A DNA stretch of 64,000 nt from Larus michahellis (taxonomy: Eukaryota > Chordata > Aves > Charadriiformes > Laridae). The notes below the pieces were generated by a model. That model was not told where the DNA came from. It saw only the letters and a list, made by a program, of their open reading frames with translations, and did not search any database. Below, in pieces: positions 59,742 to 64,000 of this stretch. The translations under genes were made by a program, and so were the position numbers. The stretch's first letter is position 1. The number at the start of each line of letters is the position of its first letter. The DNA is taken from positions 14,915,378 to 14,979,377 of the forward strand of contig NC_133906.1 of the NCBI RefSeq assembly GCF_964199755.1, read 5' to 3'.

Positions 59742-62177
59742 CCCTGCGCTGCTGGCAGTGCTGGGACTGGAGCCCTGGAGGCTAATGGAGCTCTGGGGCA
59801 GAAAAATCATTTCTTCTACAACTCAGGCTTGTGGTGATGGATGCAGTGGGGGGAAGGAGCCACCCAGCTCTCTGGGGGGGGTCTCTGGCTGTGGTATGCG
59901 ATGTTTTCCCCCACTGCCCTTTCTGAGAGAAAAACCCTATGACACGTGGGAACTTTCACGCGGGTTTCCCAGTGCCAGAAAAGCAGGTGACTTTGGAGAC
60001 TCCGGTTTTTGGGGAGCATCCCAAAGAAGCACCACAGCTCCTGGCTGAGCCTGCCCCGAGTGCATGCGTGGTACCCTGTCCCTCGGGCTCCACGGACCCT
60101 CTGGCCGCAGCCCTTGTTTTCTGACCCCATTACCTATTCCAGTTTGGATTTCAGCTGCTCAGACTTGATTATTTTAAACCCCCCTCTATCTGATTATCAG
60201 CAGCCCAGCCAGGCTGCATCTGAAGCTTCCTGGGGGGACCCCCATCAGCATCGTAGAAGGATAATTCATCTCTTATTTAAGCTCCTGGAAGGGGCTGGTC
60301 TGGGGGTGTGTGTGTGTGTGTGTGTTACGGGGACAGCGGGAGTCTGGAGGAAGGTGTCCCCCTCTGCGCCCCCTGGGCTGCAGCCTCATGAAATGGAGAG
60401 TCTTTTCCACCTTGCTGTGTGAACACCTTTGCTGCTTCGAATGTGCAGGGAGATGCAGGTGCCCCCTGCTCCCAGGAGGTATCAGTGACGGGTACCACGG
60501 CACACGCTAACCCGCGTTGGGGTGGGAGGATGCTCCTGGAAGCAGAGCAGCCCGGTGATGGCTGAGAGTGACACACCAGCGTGGCAGGGTGCAGCAGATC
60601 GGTACCAAAGCCTGGCAGCCCTCCGCAACCTTCCCAGAGCTGCCTTGCTCTTGCTTTTAGGTTTTTTCTATTGTTATCCTAAAGCTGTCCTCCTCCTCCT
60701 CCTCCCCCCAGCAGGATGAAGAAGCCTCCAGCTGGCCTAGGAGGCTTATCAGCTCTGTCTGGCTGGGTGTTAACAGTCTATTTGCATAAGTACCTGTCCC
60801 CTCATATGCCGTTTATTTTTCCTCCCGGCAGCCAGGCTTGCTGCATGCAGCTCCCCGAGGTATGCCAGGGCAGATGCCACCACCCCCGGGCACCTCCAGC
60901 CAGGGCACACACCCTCCCTGGCTCACCTGCTCCTTCTGCCCTGCAGAGGTTGGAAATTAAACGTGTAACTCGCTGGGTCCTGTTTTCTCCTGGCTGTCAA
61001 GATAAAATTAAACCGAACCCCCCCTCTTTTTCACACCTCGGCAGCTGTCCCTGGCTGGGGGACAGCAAGGACTACAGTCCCAGCTTGTGTGGCAGGGAAG
61101 GGTGATGCGTCTGGGTCGAGGATGGCTGCCTGATGGGTAACACGCTGCCTCCTCCCTGCTGTTGGCTGGGCATGAGTGGAGGTCCTTGAAGCTCTCTCTG
61201 AGCTCAGGTCTCAGCCCCAAAGGCGCAGGCAGCGCGTAGCCTGCCCGACCTGCTACAGCTCTGCTCCAAGGGCTGGTCGTGACCGTGGAGTCACCTCCTC
61301 AGGTAGGAGCGAAGCAGTCTTGTTTCTGCTCGTTAGCTCTGAAAGGTTTTTCCATCCATAATAAGAAAGTCATTAATGTTAAACTTCCGCTGCCAGGTAC
61401 GATTGATTTGAAGATTATAACCACTATAAAGGGGGGGTACGCGTTGCACATACAGCGTGTCCAAGTCCTGGCATGCAGGAATTGTTGCTTCCGTGGTTGT
61501 CTGTCATCCATGGAGCTCACCAGAAAAGGGCTCAGATGGATGTGGGGCTGCTCAGTACTAGTTGAGAGTGGCCCATTTTCAAAGGGCAAAGGTAAATTCG
61601 AATAAATAGCTGGTACGTCCCCTGCCGAGGGGCTGTAATCCTGTCCTAGGAGATGATGGACTTAATGATTTAACAACTCTTCATGCTCTCGTTACTGTGA
61701 TATTTTATGAATATGGTGCACAATCTCGAGGTCCTGCGTGCTTGCCGGAGGGCAATGCTCAGTGTGGGACCCCCTCTGCAAGGAGCTACCAGTACTGAAG
61801 TATTTTCTTCTGAATGTGGCCCAGAAACTTGTCCTGCTGATGTGTTATTTCCCCTCCATGGCTGATGAGCCAGTGAATCAGCTGTCCAGCCAGCCAGCCA
61901 CTTCTTGTATGTAAAACTTATTTGAGATTAGTAAAAGTTATTTGCGAAGGCAGATTCAGTGGCTGCTCTCGGAGGCGTTTGAGGGTGACAAACCCACTCA
62001 GGCTTCCACAGTTAACCAGAAGTGTGTCTGATTTGTGACTAAAATTCAGATGCCCTCATTTTCCCACCCCAGCACTGATGGCTGCATGCCCATGGACTGC
62101 AGGGTGGCCATTCCGACTTTATAGACAAGATGAAATAAACGTTATGGCTGCAGCTTTCTTGAATTCACAGGCAGACT
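59742..62177. other. Intergenic, no gene recognised
   Basis: GC-richer than most of the desert, with several overlapping frames of 100-145 codons on both strands and no family similarity. It contains a GT microsatellite at 60.3 kb. Confidence 0.45.
60306..60325. repeat. GT dinucleotide microsatellite
   Basis: About ten uninterrupted GT units. Confidence 0.9.
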
Positions 62178-62834
62178 TTGCTCCTGACTATGCAGCTTAA
62201 AAATGATTTGAAAATTACAAATCCAATAAAATGTGGGTTATCTGGCTGTGTCAAACCCAGAATAACTGGAATTAAATTAGCAGGATTACTCCAGAGGTGT
62301 TTAGTGCTCCTCGTCTGCTCCTCCCGTGTCGCGAGGAGCATCGCACCTCCAGCGATGGTGCTTCAGCAGCAAGAGAGCGGTGGATCAGGTGGCAGGTCCT
62401 GGTCATATCGGAGCAGCATTTTCCAGCCTTGGCAATGCCAGCAAATGGACCTGTGGTGCAAAAAGCACATGGGATGGGTGCCACGACACCTACGTGGCAT
62501 GCAGCTTGCTCAGCAAGGAGACAAAAAGATTAGACTTCAAATTTCAGAGGAGCAGAAGCTGGAGATCCTGGATCCCAAATCTTATTTACCATCCCTTCCT
62601 CATAGCCCTTTGGACCTTATGCTAATAAATAGTGCTGCACATGCACAACTTGATCCAGACCCTGAAGAAATCAATAGGAACTGCCAGGTGCTCCACCTGC
62701 TGAAAATCAGATCATGCGTTTATGTGACTTACCGTGGCTTTCGGAGCCAGCTTTCAGGCACCCTTTGCAAGAGCTGGTATTTGAGCGTGTTGTATCGGCT
62801 CCTGGCTATAATCGGACCCGATGAATTACCTTGA
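62178..62834 (+). other. Unsupported 218-codon open frame
   Basis: The longest frame outside CpG islands and CR1 copies, starting MLLTMQLKNDLK and ending LLAIIGPDELP. I see no domain, signal peptide or repeat and recognise no family. The AAATAAATA text right after the stop includes an AATAAA. It may be chance: the low-stop stretch is not remarkable in a 64-kb window searched in six frames. Confidence 0.12.
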
Positions 62835-63934
62835 AATAAATATTGTGTGAAGTATCTCAAGAAGTCTTTCACTTTCCATCTTTATCTCTTTTCCTCAAAT
62901 GCTTTAGCAGCTGATTTGTCCTTCTGGCTACTCTTAGGTCCTTCTGAACCGCCGTCGCCAGTCCCAGGTCCCACGTGCCTCCCTCTCTGCTGGCTGCGTC
63001 CAGGCGAAGTTTGCTGCTTGGGAATATCGCTCAGGCCACGGAGCGTGCGTGTCAGTCCCCCCTACGGTTAAAACCAACCCCGTAAGCAAGCCCTCATCAC
63101 TTTATTTATGACCTTTGGATGAGATAATGGTTTTCCACTTTGAAAAGAAAGCTCTCTACTTCAACATTTATTTTCTATAAATGCCTTGGCATTTATATTG
63201 CAACAGGAGACTATTCAGTGACATTATCTGATAAATATCATGTTATACAGCTGCAATTTACAATGCATATATTTTTAACAGTGCTTCTAAGCTAAATTAA
63301 ACGCTTCTAAACTATGGTACTTATGGAAAACAAATGTCTGTTCTAGCAATTTTGTTTTTCAGGGTACACCATTTTTTTTAAAACCAGATACCATCTTTAT
63401 CCTGTCAGGCAGTAAATTATGCACTTGCACTTTCATAAACTCTCCCCTTGGGAACTTAGTCGATGAAATGGAAATGTCTTTTTCACACCCTTCAACTCCA
63501 GAGAAATACAGGGAAATAGCCAACTCGGTTATAAACTGAATGTCTAGGGGGAATCCGTATAAAGTGTGGATTAACGCAGTCTCGATGCATGTATTGTTTA
63601 GCATATGTACCGTTCACTCAAATGGCGCATTGAATTGTGACTCGGATCTTTAATGTCTTTTTTTTGTTGTTTTTAATTGGGAGAGTAAGTGCATGTTCTA
63701 TGATGTGGTGGGATCCGCAGGTCAGAAGACTCTCACTGGCACCTGGCTGATAACGTCCTGCCACGGTGGGGCAGCTGCAGGAGGAGGAGAACTCTGTTGG
63801 CCTCCTCAGGGGCGTAAAACACAACTGCTTTTACACCGAGGTGGATCCTTCCCCAGGTTGCGGGGTGGGAATGGGCAGGATGAGGGTTTGCCGTGGCATG
63901 TCCTGCCGTTGGGCTAGTCCTTCATGAGGGAGAG
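62835..63934. other. Intergenic, no feature recognised
   Basis: AT-rich sequence with no conserved coding or repeat identified. Confidence 0.5.
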
Positions 63935-64000
63935 AAGAGGTACTTGGGCAGTGGGACCAGATGGTCCTTGCAGGTCCCTTCCAACTGAACTATTCTAAAT
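63935..64000 (+). mobile_element. CR1 LINE 3' end, at the window edge
   Basis: GGGACCAGATGGTCCTTGCA, GGTCCCTTCCAACTGAACTA and TTCTAAAT match the terminal part of a CR1 3' end. It is diverged and may continue past the window. Confidence 0.65.

Noticed and set aside
1-64000. tRNA genes, CRISPR arrays, bacterial-type operons
   Set aside because: No tRNA B-box with a matching cloverleaf was seen. Spaced repeats of CRISPR type are absent and the sequence is vertebrate.

Overview
This window is nuclear DNA from a bird. CR1 LINE copies with the typical avian 3' end are scattered through it (about 6, 28.5, 39.5, 42.5, 55.5, 59.6 and 64 kb), and genes are split by GT-AG introns with CpG-island promoters. 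The locus corresponds to human 5q31 (chicken chromosome 13 as I recall it).

Only one gene is clearly intact: UBE2B (RAD6B), plus strand, six coding exons from 10,477 to 18,422. It encodes a 152-residue ubiquitin-conjugating enzyme with the HPN motif and catalytic Cys88. It starts in a CpG island and is followed by a 3' UTR of roughly 0.9 to 1.2 kb.

Upstream, on the minus strand, are three decayed exons of a CDKL3-like kinase (5,209 down to about 2,800). They are separated by non-coding sequence, still show some splice signals, and carry stop codons, indels and lost catalytic residues. Position and orientation match CDKL3, which is head-to-head with UBE2B in human. I read this as an unprocessed, probably unitary, CDKL3 pseudogene. 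Between it and UBE2B are a second CpG island with a CRE and GC box (about 7.40-7.81 kb) and an exon-like segment with good splice sites (9,761-9,854).

Downstream of UBE2B there is one more CpG island (about 20.49-20.90 kb), then some 43 kb with no gene I can recognise. CDKN2AIPNL, the neighbour expected from the human order, was not found. This desert holds CR1 copies of several ages, two MIR-like relics, an apparently ancient amniote repeat, a possible LTR-like repeat, simple repeats, and a promoter-like cluster near 28 kb (TATA, kappaB-like, AP-1 and MEF2-like motifs) that precedes a short reading frame resembling a signal peptide and ending at a splice donor.

Homology was judged by eye from remembered family sequences. 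No alignment, repeat masking or expression data were available.
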